This document shows, piece after piece, positions 28,027 through 37,413 of a stretch of 45,804 bases of DNA (position 1 is its first letter; every line of letters starts with the position of its first letter). A model generated the notes under the pieces. That model was not told the DNA's origin. It saw only the letters and a list, made by a program, of their open reading frames with translations, and searched no databases. Source of the stretch: Nitrosomonas sp. (GTDB lineage Bacteria > Pseudomonadota > Gammaproteobacteria > Burkholderiales > Nitrosomonadaceae); NCBI GenBank assembly GCA_021604405.1, contig BQJA01000017.1, forward strand, positions 1 through 45,804, written 5' to 3'. Position numbers and translations under genes: made by a program.

Positions 28027-29763
28027 ATGTATCGTTACGATCAATATGACCAGCAAATTGTTAATGAACGCGTCGCACAATACCGCGATCAAGTACGTCG
28101 GCGTTTATCAAATGAATTAGCCGAAGAGGAATTTCGCCCGTTGCGACTGCAAAATGGATTGTATATGCAGATTCATGCGTATATGTTGCGTATCGCCGTG
28201 CCTTATGGGCTTTTGTCTACGACGCAGTTGCGCATGTTTGCTCATATTGCACGCAAATACGATCGCGATTATGGCCATTTTACGACGCGCCAGAATATTC
28301 AATTCAACTGGATTAAGTTGGAAGATACGCCGGATATTTTGGCTGACTTGGCGTCGGTAGAAATGCATGCGATTCAAACTTCAGGCAACTGCATCCGAAA
28401 TATTACTTCAGATGAATTTGCGGGTGTGGCAGCGGATGAAGTGGTTGATCCCCGCCCCTATGCTGAAATTCTACGTCAGTGGAGCACGTTTCATCCGGAA
28501 TTCGCTTACCTGCCGCGTAAATTCAAGATTGCTGTCAGTGGTGCAGAGGAGGATCGCGCGGCCATTGCAGTGCATGATATTGGTTTGTCAGTCAGGAAAA
28601 ATACACAGGGTGAGGTTGGTTTTCGTGTTTTCGTGGGCGGTGGTTTGGGGCGAACGCCAATTATCGGTAAAGTAATATGTGAGTTTTTGCCGTGGCAGCA
28701 TGTCATGACTTACATTGAGGCCATCCTGCGCGTCTATAATCAGTATGGTCGTCGCGATAATATCTACAAGGCGCGCATCAAAATCCTGGTAAAGGCGCTC
28801 GGAATAGAGGAATTTAAGCGTCAGGTTGAAAACGAATGGGCCGCTCTTAAAGATGGGGCAGGCACCTTAACCAGCGAAGAGCTGAATCGTGTTTCAAGTT
28901 ATTTCACTGCCCCTGCCTATGAAAATATAGCGGACACTGATTCCGGCCTGACGTCGTTTAAATCAGAAAACAAAGCATTTGCCAGCTGGATGCAGCGTAA
29001 TGTAAAACCGCATCGGATTCCCAGCTATGCCATCGTGGTATTGTCACTGAAAAAAACCGGCAGGGCGCCTGGTGATGCCAGTGCGGAGCAAATGGATGCA
29101 GTGGCTGATCTGGCTGATCGCTTCAGTTTTGGGGAGTTGCGTATCACGCACAAACAGAATCTGGTCCTGACCGATGTTAAGCAATCAGATCTCATAACAC
29201 TATGGAAAATAGCGGCTGCCAACAATTTGGCATCGCCAAATATTGGCCTGTTAAGTGACATAATCAGCTGCCCGGGTGCGGAATTCTGTACGCTGGCGAA
29301 TGCCCGCTCGATTCCATTGGCGAAAGTGATTGCCGAGCGTTTCGACAGCCTTGATTTTCAACATGACATTGGTGAGATTGAATTGAATATTTCGGGCTGT
29401 ATGAATGCTTGCGGACATAATTCTGTCGGTCATATTGGTATTACCGGCGTTGAAAAGAAAGACCATGAGGAGTGGTACCAGGTTTCATTAGGTGGTTCAA
29501 AAGGCAATGAAAGTTCGATTGGCAAGATCATAGGACCTTCATTTTCTTTTGATCAGGTGCCTGAAGTGATCGAGCGAATATTGCAGGTTTATTGTCGTGA
29601 ACGCATTGAAGCGGAACGCTTCATTGACACGGTACGTCGAGTAGGCATTAAGCCGTTTAAAGAATCTGTTTATGCAACAGAGATTACTGACGGGCAAGAG
29701 GACGATGTTTTGGCGTTTAAACCAGCTCAATATTCAGAACCTTTATATTCGCCGAGGTTTTAA
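28027..29763 (+). CDS. cysI: Assimilatory sulfite (or nitrite) reductase haemoprotein, CysI type
   Basis: The 578-residue protein carries the two-fold nitrite/sulfite-reductase repeat. FTTRQNIQFNW (about 85-95) and QTSGNCIRNIT (about 117-127) belong to the substrate and sirohaem-binding half. The 4Fe-4S/sirohaem ligands are C415-x5-C421 (SCPGAEFC) and C458-x3-C462 (SGCMNACGHN). It reduces sulfite to sulfide with six electrons. No cysJ flavoprotein is encoded nearby; its place is taken by DUF934 and, further down, the 1186-residue flavo-Fe-S protein. The neighbourhood with cysHDN makes sulfite much more likely than nitrite as substrate. GAGGAA lies before ATG 28027. Confidence 0.93.
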   Translation: MYRYDQYDQQIVNERVAQYRDQVRRRLSNELAEEEFRPLRLQNGLYMQIHAYMLRIAVPYGLLSTTQLRMFAHIARKYDRDYGHFTTRQNIQFNWIKLEDTPDILADLASVEMHAIQTSGNCIRNITSDEFAGVAADEVVDPRPYAEILRQWSTFHPEFAYLPRKFKIAVSGAEEDRAAIAVHDIGLSVRKNTQGEVGFRVFVGGGLGRTPIIGKVICEFLPWQHVMTYIEAILRVYNQYGRRDNIYKARIKILVKALGIEEFKRQVENEWAALKDGAGTLTSEELNRVSSYFTAPAYENIADTDSGLTSFKSENKAFASWMQRNVKPHRIPSYAIVVLSLKKTGRAPGDASAEQMDAVADLADRFSFGELRITHKQNLVLTDVKQSDLITLWKIAAANNLASPNIGLLSDIISCPGAEFCTLANARSIPLAKVIAERFDSLDFQHDIGEIELNISGCMNACGHNSVGHIGITGVEKKDHEEWYQVSLGGSKGNESSIGKIIGPSFSFDQVPEVIERILQVYCRERIEAERFIDTVRRVGIKPFKESVYATEITDGQEDDVLAFKPAQYSEPLYSPRF

Positions 29764-29770
29764 CTGAAAT

Positions 29771-30292
29771 ATGATTATTAAAAATAAAACCATTGTTGAC
29801 GATGATTGGACAATTTTGCGCCTGGCTCAAAATGAAACCGCGAAAAATGTTATGGTGCCGGCTGGCAAAATTATTGTTCCGTTAAAAGTTTGGCTTGAGC
29901 AAAGGGAGCAACTGCTGGATCGCAATGAGCTGGGTGTATGGATTGCCAGCGATGAGCGGCCTGAGATGTTAAAAGACGACCTCGATAAGTTTACTGTAAT
30001 TGCAGTTGATTTCCCGAAATTCAGTGATGGCCGTGGTTATTCGATTGCTTACTATTTGCGGGCCCGATTTGGTTATACAGGGGAATTGCGCGCAATCGGC
30101 GATGTGTTGCGTGATCAAATGTTTTATTTGCAGCGTGTTGGCTTTGATGCTTTTGCGCCGCGCCCTGATCGGAATATACAGGATGCACTAAAGGGTTTGA
30201 CGGACTTTTCTGAGGTCTATCAAGCTTCTGTCGATAAAAAAATGCCCCTGTTCCGCCGTGTGCAGCGAAACGGGAATGCAGTAGACAATTAG
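29771..30292 (+). CDS. DUF934 protein, putative sulfite-reduction partner
   Basis: A 173-residue DUF934 (COG3749) protein, a family found beside cysI in proteobacteria and thought to assist sulfite reduction. The N-terminus starts MIIKNKTIVDDDWTIL. The central GRGYSIAYYLRARFGYTGELRAIGDVLRDQ (about 89-118) is the family's most conserved block. There are no cysteines, so it is not an iron-sulfur protein itself. It is packed seven bases after cysI and two bases before cysH, which makes one transcript nearly certain. The biochemical role is not established. Confidence 0.88.
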   Translation: MIIKNKTIVDDDWTILRLAQNETAKNVMVPAGKIIVPLKVWLEQREQLLDRNELGVWIASDERPEMLKDDLDKFTVIAVDFPKFSDGRGYSIAYYLRARFGYTGELRAIGDVLRDQMFYLQRVGFDAFAPRPDRNIQDALKGLTDFSEVYQASVDKKMPLFRRVQRNGNAVDN

Positions 30293-30294
30293 AA

Positions 30295-30999
30295 ATGAGT
30301 GAATTACAGCATATGGTTGAGGGCGTCGTTGCCATCCTGACAGAAGCGGTACGGGATTACTCGCCGGTCGTTTTTGCCAATAGCTTGGGAGCGGAAGACA
30401 TGGTGTTGACCGATATCATTAACCGACACGAACTTGATATTGCGATGTTCAGCCTGGATACCGGACGCCTTCCACAAGAAACCTATGATTTAATGCAGAC
30501 GGTGCGTACGCATTACCGTATTCCATTGCGAATTTACTTTCCTAAGGTAGAACAGATTGAAGCGTACGTTGCGCAAAATGGTGTGAATGGCTTTTACGAA
30601 AGTGTGGCGTTGCGTAAGCGATGCTGCCACATTCGTAAAGTGGAGCCGCTGCGTCGCGCCTTGCACGGTAAACGCGCCTGGATTACCGGGATACGACGTG
30701 AGCAGGCAGCCACGCGCAGTAATTTGGCAATGGCAGCATATGATATGGAACACCAGATGCAGAAGTTTAATCCGCTTCTTGAATGGTCCAATGCACAGGT
30801 ATGGCAATATATCAAGCAAAATGATGTGCCCTATAACAAACTGCACGATCGATTTTATCCGAGTATAGGTTGTGCGCCTTGTACCCGCGCTGTGACGCCC
30901 GGTGAGGATATAAGAGCCGGGCGCTGGTGGTGGGAAACGCCGGAGAACAAGGAATGCGGATTGCATGTCGGTAAAGTTGTGCCAATAAAAAAAGTGTGA
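30295..30999 (+). CDS. cysH: Assimilatory APS reductase (CysH, Fe-S type)
   Basis: A 234-residue reductase of the adenylyl-sulfate family. The PP-loop-like start FANSLGAEDMVLTD binds nucleotide. It has C110-C111 (KRCCHIRK) and C193-x2-C196 (GCAPC), the four cysteines of the 4Fe-4S cluster that marks APS reductases, and the catalytic C221 in ECGLH. PAPS reductases lack the CC and CxxC pairs, so the substrate should be APS rather than PAPS. This agrees with a CysN without an APS kinase domain. It is two bases after DUF934. The stop is followed by a 137-base gap before cysD. Confidence 0.93.
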   Translation: MSELQHMVEGVVAILTEAVRDYSPVVFANSLGAEDMVLTDIINRHELDIAMFSLDTGRLPQETYDLMQTVRTHYRIPLRIYFPKVEQIEAYVAQNGVNGFYESVALRKRCCHIRKVEPLRRALHGKRAWITGIRREQAATRSNLAMAAYDMEHQMQKFNPLLEWSNAQVWQYIKQNDVPYNKLHDRFYPSIGCAPCTRAVTPGEDIRAGRWWWETPENKECGLHVGKVVPIKKV

Positions 31000-31136
31000 C
31001 GCAAAGTATTTTTGCTGGTGTGCACAAATTTAGTATAAATTTCAGCTGGCTGCAGATATATGTTTTCCGCTGACGATGGAATTTCTGAGGTGGCATCGAG
31101 TAATAACATGAATTTTGAGGAGTTAATAGTAAAAGA

Positions 31137-32042
31137 ATGAGCAACCATCCCTTTACCCATCTGGATGCGCTGGAGAGTGAAGCCATTCATATTATGCGGG
31201 AAGTCGCGGCGGAATGTGCTAACCCAGCTTTATTGTTTTCCGGCGGCAAGGATTCTATTGTGTTGTTGCGGCTAGCGGAGAAAGCTTTTCGGCCTGGACG
31301 CTTTCCGTTTCCATTGGTTCATATTGATACTGAGCATAATTTTCCTGAAGTAATCGAGTTTCGCGATCGCCGTGCCAGGCAACTGGGCGAACGTTTAATC
31401 GTGAGCAGTATGGAAGAATCAATCAAGAAGGGTCGAGTGGTACTGCGTTCGCCCACACAGAGTCGTAATGCGTTTCAGTCCGTGACTTTGCTAGACACGA
31501 TTGCCGAATATGAATTTGATGCTTGCATCGGCGGCGCGCGCCGCGATGAAGAGAAAGCCCGTGCCAAAGAACGAATTTTTTCCTTTCGAGATGAATTCGG
31601 GCAATGGGATCCAAAAAATCAACGGCCAGAATTATGGGACATTTACAATACGCGCACACATCCAGGGGAAAATATTCGGGTTTTTCCAATCAGTAACTGG
31701 ACTGAGCTGGATGTCTGGGAATACATTGCTCGCGAGCAGCTAGAGGTGCCGGAAATATACTTTGCGCATTTGCGTAACGTTATCCGGCGCGATACCGGGT
31801 TGTTGCCGGTCTCCCATTTAGTGCAGCCCAGAGAAAGGGAAAAGCCGGAGGAAATCATGGTGCGTTTTCGTACCGTCGGCGACATGAGTTGTACTTGCCC
31901 GGTTGAATCTGCAGCAGCAAGCGTTGAAGAGATCATTGCGGAAACGGCGTTGACGCGAATAACCGAACGCGGCGCCACGCGGATGGACGATCAAACGTCG
32001 GATGCTTCGATGGAGCTGCGCAAGAAAGAAGGTTACTTCTAA
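31137..32042 (+). CDS. cysD: Sulfate adenylyltransferase small subunit
   Basis: CysD joins ATP and sulfate to APS, driven by GTP hydrolysis in its partner CysN. The 301-residue protein has the PP-loop S35-GGKDS40 in LLFSGGKDSIVLLRL, HIDTEHNFPEVIEFRD, and the C-terminal RFRTVGDMSCTCPV. Its start lies 14 bases after GAGGAG, which is longer than ideal. A ten-codon frame (MNFEELIVKE) covers that region and its TGA overlaps the cysD ATG; this may be chance. Family length is about 300. It precedes cysN by 127 bases. Confidence 0.95.
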   Translation: MSNHPFTHLDALESEAIHIMREVAAECANPALLFSGGKDSIVLLRLAEKAFRPGRFPFPLVHIDTEHNFPEVIEFRDRRARQLGERLIVSSMEESIKKGRVVLRSPTQSRNAFQSVTLLDTIAEYEFDACIGGARRDEEKARAKERIFSFRDEFGQWDPKNQRPELWDIYNTRTHPGENIRVFPISNWTELDVWEYIAREQLEVPEIYFAHLRNVIRRDTGLLPVSHLVQPREREKPEEIMVRFRTVGDMSCTCPVESAAASVEEIIAETALTRITERGATRMDDQTSDASMELRKKEGYF

Positions 32043-32169
32043 ATATACCCTTACCATTAAATTGGTGCTGATTGAAAAAAACACGACTTCCATTCAGTTC
32101 CGGGTAGCATTTTTTTATATTATCAGTGAGTTTTTTGTGGTGAAACGTTCTTTTTCAAAAGGTTTTTAA

Positions 32170-33453
32170 ATGTCGGCTGTTAATAAAGAGTTATTGTTTC
32201 AGTCTGAGTTGCTGCGCTTTATTACGGCAGGCAGTGTGGATGATGGTAAAAGCACTCTGATCGGACGTCTATTGCATGACTCAAAATCAATTTTTGAGGA
32301 TCAATTGAGCTCTATTACTTCGACCACGCGTAAGCGCGGTATGGAAGGCGTTGATTTGTCCTTGCTTACTGATGGATTGCAGGCAGAACGTGAGCAGGGC
32401 ATTACGATTGACGTTGCCTATCGTTATTTTGCTACGCCCAAGCGTAAATTTATTATTGCAGATACGCCGGGCCATGAGCAATATACGCGCAATATGGTGA
32501 CTGGTGCGTCTACAGCTAATCTGGCAATTATACTGATTGATGCGCGAAAAGGGGTGCTGACACAATCACGCCGGCATACTTATCTGGCCAGCCTGGTCGG
32601 TATTCCCCATTTGGTTGTGGCGGTGAATAAAATGGATTTGATGGATTATTCTCAAGAAGTGTTTGATCGCATTTGCAAGGATTTCGCTGCCTTTGCTGAT
32701 GACCTGAATTTACATAATATTGAATATATCCCGATGTCCGCGTTACGTGGGGATATGGTGGTGGAGCGCGGAGACAATATGTCCTGGTATCAGGGGACGA
32801 CGTTGCTAGATTTATTGGAAAATGTTGCGATTGATCACGATATCAATCTCACTGATTTTAGATATCCGGTTCAGTGGGTATGCCGGCCGCAAACAGAGGC
32901 TTTGCATGATTTTCGTGGTTATATGGGACGCATTGAATCAGGTTCTATAAAGGTTGGTGATGAAGTGACCATACTCCCATCGGGTTTGACTTCACGCGTT
33001 AAAGAAATTCTGTTTTATGAAGGTCCTGCAGCCGATGCGTTTGCGCCGCAATCTGTCACGTTAACCATTGAAGACCACTTGGATATTTCCCGTGGAGACC
33101 TGTTAGTTAAAACCGGTGAAGCGCCATGGGTTACAAAAGAGTTCAATGCGATGCTATGTTGGTTGTCAGAGCAAGCGCTTAATCCCAATCGGAAATATCT
33201 TATTAAGCATACCACGCGCACGGTTAAAGCGATGGTTCGTGGTATTGATTACCGTATGGATGTGAATACGCTGCAGCATGAAACAGTGGATACTTTAAGT
33301 ATGAACGACATCGCGCGAGTAAGGCTTAAAGTGCAACAGCCCTTAATATGTGATGATTACGCAAGGAATCATGCGACCGGTAGTTTTATCGTTATTGATG
33401 AAACAAATAATAATACGGTTGCCGCGGGCATGATTTCTTCTCAAGATAACTAA
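32170..33453 (+). CDS. cysN: Sulfate adenylyltransferase large subunit (GTPase), no APS kinase domain
   Basis: CysN is the elongation-factor-like GTPase that drives CysD. The G1 motif GSVDDGKST is at 21-29, G3 is DTPGHEQYTRNM (about 97-108), and G4 is NKMD (about 155). The product is 427 residues long, so it lacks the C-terminal CysC kinase domain found in CysNC fusions. With the APS-type CysH, the route is sulfate to APS to sulfite, without PAPS. EF-Tu-like beta-barrel domains occupy about 235-420. A 230-base gap separates it from the large flavoprotein gene. Confidence 0.95.
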   Translation: MSAVNKELLFQSELLRFITAGSVDDGKSTLIGRLLHDSKSIFEDQLSSITSTTRKRGMEGVDLSLLTDGLQAEREQGITIDVAYRYFATPKRKFIIADTPGHEQYTRNMVTGASTANLAIILIDARKGVLTQSRRHTYLASLVGIPHLVVAVNKMDLMDYSQEVFDRICKDFAAFADDLNLHNIEYIPMSALRGDMVVERGDNMSWYQGTTLLDLLENVAIDHDINLTDFRYPVQWVCRPQTEALHDFRGYMGRIESGSIKVGDEVTILPSGLTSRVKEILFYEGPAADAFAPQSVTLTIEDHLDISRGDLLVKTGEAPWVTKEFNAMLCWLSEQALNPNRKYLIKHTTRTVKAMVRGIDYRMDVNTLQHETVDTLSMNDIARVRLKVQQPLICDDYARNHATGSFIVIDETNNNTVAAGMISSQDN

Positions 33454-33683
33454 CCCCGGGATTTTTCGCCAGGCAGATAAAACTGAGCCGGATTAAACCT
33501 TGCAGATTTCATTATGCGTGCTTTACTTACTGTTCAGAAAAGGATTAGCCGTGGTGCCTGTGGCAACAACTCATCCTGGTATTAGCTTATAAACTGGGTT
33601 GCTTTAATTAAGTAACTATCTGGATCAAAAAAACAGCGTTTCAATATCCAGTTTGTTTTGAAAAAAAATTTAAATCAATAACT

Positions 33684-36600
33684 ATGACAAATTCAGATTT
33701 ATCGCCTCAATCTACATTTTCAGCGACCTTGGACTCGCCGGTTTTTGGGTTCGGCATAAACCTTACCGATCTCTATTGCCGGGATGGTTTGGTTAAGCTT
33801 GATCAGACGTTTCTTGCATTTCTCAAGGACGGGGCAACCGAATTATTTGCCCAGCTGGAACAAGCGCGCGCGAAACCGCATGATTTGTTAGCGAAAGATG
33901 AGTCGGCATTATTAATTGAGGTTGCACCATGGGTGGAAGACTTTGTCGCGAAACTGTTTAATATTGAAGCAGAAACACGCGCGCTTGCCGAGAAACATCA
34001 CGAGTTGGCGCCGCTGTATTTCTGCAAGCGACAATTTGTGCAGCGCCGTGCGAAAAGTAAGGTAAAAGCGTCAGAGTTAGCAGAAATCAATGGTGGGGCG
34101 TTAGAGCGGCAGTTGGTTGCTGAGTTTGGTGAACCTTTTTCTGAGCTGGTTTTTGCAACTAAAGTTGCGAAATGGATGGAGGACGAAACGGCCAATGAGT
34201 CGCGTCTGAAAATTGCGCTGCAATATGCTGCCTGGGCTGCCAGGACGCCGGAAGGACAATTGCGACATCGGGATGGAATCTTATTTAAATCTCCGGCCAA
34301 ATTGGATTTTATGAATTTGATCTCGCTGGAGACTGATGATTCTTCAGGTTATAAGGTGCATCGGCTGGCACATTTGCGCCAACGTGAAGGCTTTATGCTG
34401 ACCGACCCGGGAACGGACTTGGTTGGTGCGCTGGATGAAACGAATTATTGTATCTGGTGCCATGAACAGGGAAAAGATTCATGTTCAAAAGGGTTGATAC
34501 AAAAACCTAAAACGCCGGAAGAAACGCCTGCTTTTAAAAAAAGCGAATTGGGTGCTTTACTTGCGGGATGTCCGCTTGAAGAACGTATTTCAGAATTTCA
34601 AAAACTCAAGTCCCAGGGGGTTGCTATAGGCAGTCTGGCGATGATTGTGCTGGATAACCCGATGTGCGCAGGTACGGGTCATCGCATCTGCAATGACTGC
34701 ATGAAATCTTGCATTTATCAAAAGCAAGAACCGGTTGATATTCCTCAAGCAGAAACGCGCACACTCAAAGATGTACTGGCGCTGCCTTGGGGCTTTGAAA
34801 TATACAGTCTGTTAACGCGCTGGAATCCGCTTAATTTGCATCGTCCAGTACCCAAGCCTGCAACCGGACGCAAGGTGCTGGTAGTCGGTATGGGGCCGGC
34901 TGGCTATACACTCGCCCATCATTTAATGAATGAGGGTCATACGATCGTAGCTATCGATGGGCTTAAAGTTGAGCCATTGCCAGCAGAAATTTCAGGTGTT
35001 GACCATCAGGGAAAGCGTGTGCCGTTTAGAGCCATCTGGGATGCCAGTGAACTAGACGAGGACCTGGATAAGCGGTTGCCGGCAGGCTTTGGCGGGGTCG
35101 CAGAGTACGGAATTACGGTGCGCTGGAATAAAAATTTTCTTAAATTGATCCGATTATTGCTGGAGCGTCGTGAAGAGTTTGCGCTTTTTGGCGGTGTCCG
35201 TTTTGGCGGCACTTTGACGACCGATGATGCTTTTGCGCTGGGTTTTGATCATGTCGCACTTGCCGCGGGTGCTGGCCGTCCTACCGTGCTTGGTCTTGCC
35301 AATGGATTGGCACGAGGGGTACGCACGGCTTCTGATTTTTTGATGGCCTTGCAATTAACGGGTGCGGCGCAAAATGATTCAATCGCTAACATGCAATTAC
35401 GCCTGCCCGTGGTGGTGATCGGTGGCGGCTTGACAGCCATTGATACCGCGACTGAAGCGCTTGCTTATTATCCGGTGCAGGTAGAAAAATTTCTACAGCG
35501 TTATGAAATCCTTGTTGCGACACAGAGCGAAGATGTGGTTCGCAGTACCTGGGATGAGGAAGAGTGTGAAATTGCGGATGAATTTATCAGTCATGCACGC
35601 GCCATTCGTGCCGAACGTGATGCAGCAAAGCAAGCGGGGCGGGCGCCAGGTGTATTGAAATTGTTGCAATCCTGGGGAGGTGCGACCATTGCTTATCGTA
35701 AACGATTGGTTGACAGCCCATCCTATACCTTAAATCACGAAGAAGTTGAAAAAGCTTTAGAGGAAGGGATCTGGTTTGCCGAAGGATTAACACCGGAGCG
35801 CGTGAATATTGATCAATGGGAACATGCCAAGTCGGTGCAGTTTGCAGTGCAGCGTCTGGATGAATCAGGCCATTGGCAAAAAACGGGGGAAATTGAGTTG
35901 CCTGCGCGCGCTTTGTTGATTGCGGCAGGGACACAGCCAAATACTGTCTTGGCCAGGGAAGACGAAGAAATTTACAAATTGCATGGGCGTTATTTTATTG
36001 CCTGTGATGAACAGGGCCGCCAGGTTGAACCGGAATACGGAAATCCCAAGCCGGAAACACCCTCGGTACTTTTAAGCCGCTACAGAGATGACCGGGACGG
36101 GCGTTTCATCAGTTTTTTTGGGGATTTGCACCCTTCTTATTCAGGAAATGTGGTGAAAGCGATGTCAAGCGCTAAACAAGGTTATCCAGTCGTAAGCCGG
36201 GTGCTGAGTCGCGTTGCGCCAGCATCAAACAAATCCGGGGAACAGTTCTTTGCGGAAATGAGCGAACGTTTTCGTGCGACTGTTCATCAAGTTGCACGGC
36301 TTACGCCCAATATAATTGAAGTGGTTGTTCGCGCGCCAATGGCCGTCGAGCACTTTCAACCAGGTCAATTTTACCGGTTTCAAAATTACACAGCCCTTGC
36401 GACGGTCGCCGCGGGAACCCGGTTGGCGATGGAAGGCATTGCGTTGACGGGCGCCTCGGTAGACATTTCCCGCGGATTAATTTCATTGATTGCGTTGGAA
36501 ATGGGCGGATCGGCTGATTTGTGTACATTATTGAAGCCTGGCGATCCGGTTATTTTGATGGGGCCAACCGGAACGCCGACTGAAATTTTTCCAAACGAAA

Positions 36601-37244
36601 CGGTCATATTGGTTGGTGGCGGTCTCGGCAATGCAGTGTTGTTTTCCATCGGTGCGGCGGCCCGTGCGAAGGGGTCGAAGGTGTTGTATTTTGCCGGATA
36701 CAAAAAGCTGGTCGACCGATATAAAGTTGGGGAGATTGAAGCTGCAGCCGATACCGTTGTATGGTGCTGTGATGAAGCGCCAGGCTTTGAGCCCTCCAGA
36801 CCTGGCGATCTGAGCTATGTTGGTAATATTGTGCAAGCAATGGTTGCTTATGCGAGTGGTGAACTGGGGCATCAGCCGGTTTCGATGGGAGAAGCTGATC
36901 GTATTATTGCAATTGGTTCTGATCGTATGATGGCAGCAGTAGGTGCTGCACGCCATAATCTGCTGCAGCCTTACTTGAAAGCGGGGCATTTTGCGATTGG
37001 TTCGATCAATTCGCCAATGCAATGTATGATGAAAGAAATTTGTGGGCAATGCCTGCAACCGCATAAAGACCCTGAGACGGGAGAAATTAACTATGTGTTT
37101 TCCTGTCTCAATCAGGATCAACTGTTGGATCAGGTTGATTTTGGCGGCCTTACATCACGCCTGCGCCAAAACAGCGTACAGGAAAAATTGACGAGCCGGT
37201 GGATTCGTCATTGTTTGAAGAAAACAGATCAAGCTGCATTGTAA
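33684..37244 (+). CDS. 1186-residue flavo-iron-sulfur oxidoreductase: GltD/NfnL-like plus PyrK/NfnS-like halves in one chain
   Basis: Domains in order: (1) residues 1 to about 245, helical, no family I know. (2) About 250-345, a GltD-type iron-sulfur domain with C256, C259, C267, C296 and C328, C336, C339, C343, enough for two 4Fe-4S clusters. (3) About 395-840, a two-dinucleotide-fold flavoprotein: FAD fold VGMGPAG (401-407) and NADPH fold IGGGLTAID (579-587). (4) About 860-1186, a PyrK-like reductase: FAD barrel with HFQPGQFYRF, NAD fold LVGGGLGNAV (976-985), and a 2Fe-2S pattern C1114, C1120, C1123, C1141. This order is that of NfnL plus NfnS fused. It lies between cysN and pntAa. An NADH/NADPH/low-potential-carrier reaction is inferred; homologues exist in other proteobacteria as uncharacterised oxidoreductases. 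Confidence 0.8.
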   Translation: MTNSDLSPQSTFSATLDSPVFGFGINLTDLYCRDGLVKLDQTFLAFLKDGATELFAQLEQARAKPHDLLAKDESALLIEVAPWVEDFVAKLFNIEAETRALAEKHHELAPLYFCKRQFVQRRAKSKVKASELAEINGGALERQLVAEFGEPFSELVFATKVAKWMEDETANESRLKIALQYAAWAARTPEGQLRHRDGILFKSPAKLDFMNLISLETDDSSGYKVHRLAHLRQREGFMLTDPGTDLVGALDETNYCIWCHEQGKDSCSKGLIQKPKTPEETPAFKKSELGALLAGCPLEERISEFQKLKSQGVAIGSLAMIVLDNPMCAGTGHRICNDCMKSCIYQKQEPVDIPQAETRTLKDVLALPWGFEIYSLLTRWNPLNLHRPVPKPATGRKVLVVGMGPAGYTLAHHLMNEGHTIVAIDGLKVEPLPAEISGVDHQGKRVPFRAIWDASELDEDLDKRLPAGFGGVAEYGITVRWNKNFLKLIRLLLERREEFALFGGVRFGGTLTTDDAFALGFDHVALAAGAGRPTVLGLANGLARGVRTASDFLMALQLTGAAQNDSIANMQLRLPVVVIGGGLTAIDTATEALAYYPVQVEKFLQRYEILVATQSEDVVRSTWDEEECEIADEFISHARAIRAERDAAKQAGRAPGVLKLLQSWGGATIAYRKRLVDSPSYTLNHEEVEKALEEGIWFAEGLTPERVNIDQWEHAKSVQFAVQRLDESGHWQKTGEIELPARALLIAAGTQPNTVLAREDEEIYKLHGRYFIACDEQGRQVEPEYGNPKPETPSVLLSRYRDDRDGRFISFFGDLHPSYSGNVVKAMSSAKQGYPVVSRVLSRVAPASNKSGEQFFAEMSERFRATVHQVARLTPNIIEVVVRAPMAVEHFQPGQFYRFQNYTALATVAAGTRLAMEGIALTGASVDISRGLISLIALEMGGSADLCTLLKPGDPVILMGPTGTPTEIFPNETVILVGGGLGNAVLFSIGAAARAKGSKVLYFAGYKKLVDRYKVGEIEAAADTVVWCCDEAPGFEPSRPGDLSYVGNIVQAMVAYASGELGHQPVSMGEADRIIAIGSDRMMAAVGAARHNLLQPYLKAGHFAIGSINSPMQCMMKEICGQCLQPHKDPETGEINYVFSCLNQDQLLDQVDFGGLTSRLRQNSVQEKLTSRWIRHCLKKTDQAAL

Positions 37245-37413
37245 AAGAATCATTATTTATGCAACTTAGTAGTCGCGGGATCCAGTTAAATCAAGTTTTT
37301 CATGAACAAGGCGATGCAGGAGATCGAAATTGATTTATAATTCAAGGTTGACTGAAAGTTAAGTTTAATTTCAATTTTTTTCAAGCTAGTAGGCAAGAAA
37401 AGGGAGATAATCA

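Noticed and set aside
28027..29763. Assimilatory nitrite reductase
   Set aside because: The family covers both substrates, but the position beside DUF934, cysH, cysD and cysN strongly favours sulfite.
31110..31140. Ten-codon frame MNFEELIVKE overlapping the cysD start
   Set aside because: Could be a leader peptide, but it has no cysteine run or attenuator hairpin and no good ribosome binding site of its own.
37333..37348. Dyad TTGATTTATAATTCAA upstream of pntAa as an FNR site
   Set aside because: The half-sites are two bases too far apart for FNR, and the centre reads as an AT-rich -10-like stretch.
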